A stretch of 64,000 bases of DNA, from assembly GCF_035222275.1 (NCBI RefSeq), contig NW_026946361.1, positions 124,001-188,000 on the forward strand. Reading direction: 5' to 3'. The DNA comes from Podospora bellae-mahoneyi. Taxonomy: Eukaryota; Ascomycota; Sordariomycetes; Sordariales; Podosporaceae. Position numbers and translations under genes: made by a program. A model generated the notes under the pieces. It saw only the letters and a list, made by a program, of their open reading frames with translations. It was not told the DNA's origin and did not search any database. Numbering within the stretch: the first letter of the stretch is position 1; each line of letters begins with the position of its first letter. Positions 62,774 to 64,000 of the stretch are shown one piece after another.

Positions 62774-64000
62774 TGCCTTTGCTGAAAGACTTCTCAGGCG
62801 ACGTTGGTATGACTGCAGCGCTGCCAAGACCCACATCTACTTGTGGTGGGGTTGTAGTTGGGAGTAGTTGGGAAGGTTTGGGCTGGCCTGTCACGATGAT
62901 CCATGTGGTGCGAAGACAAGGCACCCTTTACATATGAACAAACCTGGCAGGTTGTTGGTCGGACGAAACTAAACCCGCTCCGGTCATGTCTCTATCGGAT
63001 CCTGTGCTATGCGTTTATCAGATCTCATGAAGATCAACCAACCCCCTTATCATGTCAGTTCTTGGCACTGCCAGCTTATGGCACGATGTACAGCTCTCCA
63101 TTAGCCCGCTATTTGACAGAGACAACTTTCTATACAACCATCATTACCATTTACAATTGAACTATCCCTTCCATCACGACGAACTTGCTGTCCGGGTTAG
63201 GGTTAAAGCTGTGCATCCCAGTAATGGTGTTTGCTGAAGAACTAAAACAAGAGCTGTTGTTGCTCAAGATACCTAAACTCCCCACTGGGACATTTTTAGT
63301 CGAGTCATGGCCTAAGCCTTCAAGTTCCCATTTTCCGCCACGCCAGCAGCATGGTGTGAAATAACAAACTGACTACCTAGCGACCACTGAAGCATACCCC
63401 AAGCTTGAATTGAAAGAAGCCTACCTAGGTATATAAAAGTATCTTCAAGAACTAAGTCATAACAAGTTCCCGTTTTCCAGACAAAGCAAACATAACACCG
63501 CCATTCGGGCAAAAGAGCTAACAAACTAGCGAATAAAAAAAGTTATATTCATCTATTTACACCAGGAACTATCAACCCTTAATTGTAGCTATGTGGACAT
63601 GAAATCCGCTTTTTCCAAGGTAGGGCTTTAGTGACAATCCTTTTGTCAAAGAAGATGTCAGAAGGGTGTGGGAAAGGCTTACTCTTGCAAACTCTTCGCA
63701 CGTCAGCGAACTGCAGGGTGCAAGATTTAACTGTGTACATGACGCTTTGGGGGTCAGTTTTGGAAATACCTAGACGAGTGTATATATTGACCGAAGTGGT
63801 TGATTACAACAGTCTACCTCTTTAGACAAAACAAATATCTCATAAACCCTGTGGTCAAGGCAAAGCTAAGAAAGAGCTAAAAGATACGCGCTATTTCAGC
63901 ATGTAAAACATGAGCACTGACGGAAGTTAGGTACTTAGTTCTTTATAGTACCATAGAGAGCCAAATTCTCTTTACCGTCTTGTAATTAATTGCTTTGGAA
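62774..64000. other. AT-richer terminal stretch, no gene seen
   Basis: 1.2 kb to the window end. Only short frames with no familiar content. Base composition is visibly richer in A and T than the rest, most clearly after 63340. It includes a short telomere-like gggttagggtta at 63194-63205. It could be a gene-poor segment or old mutated sequence. Confidence 0.5.

Noticed and set aside
1-64000. Retroelements, DNA transposons, CRISPR arrays and rRNA/tRNA genes
   Set aside because: No reverse transcriptase, integrase, transposase, terminal repeat pair, spaced repeat array or complete tRNA fold was recognised on either strand by reading. A repeat or tRNA search program could still find short ones.

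Overview
This is nuclear DNA of a filamentous ascomycete (Pezizomycotina), most likely a Sordariomycete and possibly Sordariales. The reasons are short 45-110 nt introns with GTRAGT-like donors and CTRAC branch sites, HET-domain allorecognition genes, fungal rhodopsin-domain (PTH11-like) receptors, a CFEM protein, a GH75 chitosanase and an AA9 monooxygenase with a CBM1. Nothing viral, retroelement-like or CRISPR-like was found. No tRNA or rRNA gene could be supported. Genus and species cannot be told from the sequence.

Layout. 1-9.1 kb holds housekeeping and membrane genes: the 3' part of a GT2 polysaccharide synthase, a rhodopsin-domain protein, NAD malic enzyme and ribosomal protein uL14/RPL23. 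9.5-19.1 kb is accessory: a secreted alpha/beta hydrolase, a second rhodopsin-domain protein, and two divergently transcribed HET-domain genes. 19.5-26.6 kb holds MTC1 and a 1498-residue disordered basic nuclear-type protein, head to head across a shared promoter. 27-30.6 kb has small genes of unknown function. 30.6-32.8 kb is a secreted pair on the minus strand: a GPI-anchored CFEM protein and a GH75 chitosanase. 33.5-38.5 kb holds a GNAT acetyltransferase and a large ankyrin protein that looks like an NLR lacking its NACHT domain. 39.8-48.1 kb is a carbohydrate/redox stretch: AA9-CBM1 LPMO, a broken GH55-like beta-helix gene with a Thr/Cys-rich tail, and a GMC (AA3-like) flavoprotein oxidoreductase. 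48.7-56.5 kb contains three proteins I do not recognise: an acidic protein, a disordered protein with four copies of a W-x-D...PVTP..LLALP motif, and a 919-residue protein with an RG-rich tail. 58.7-62.8 kb has a duplicated-domain Cys-rich secreted protein (BAS2-like), a 98-residue protein and an SRPK-like kinase. The last 1.2 kb is AT-richer and shows no gene.

Most multi-exon models were built by hand from splice signals and reading-frame continuity. Where exon sums are divisible by three and the joined protein matches a known family (malic enzyme, RPL23, MTC1, GMC, LPMO, CFEM, chitosanase, kinase, both rhodopsins), I regard the models as firm. The most unusual items are the four-copy motif protein with its ATGA-overlapping upstream ORF, two genes where an in-frame TAG sits exactly at a possible short intron acceptor, the NACHT-less ankyrin protein, the HET domain carrying a ~125-residue insert, and the decayed GH55-like gene between two intact redox enzymes.
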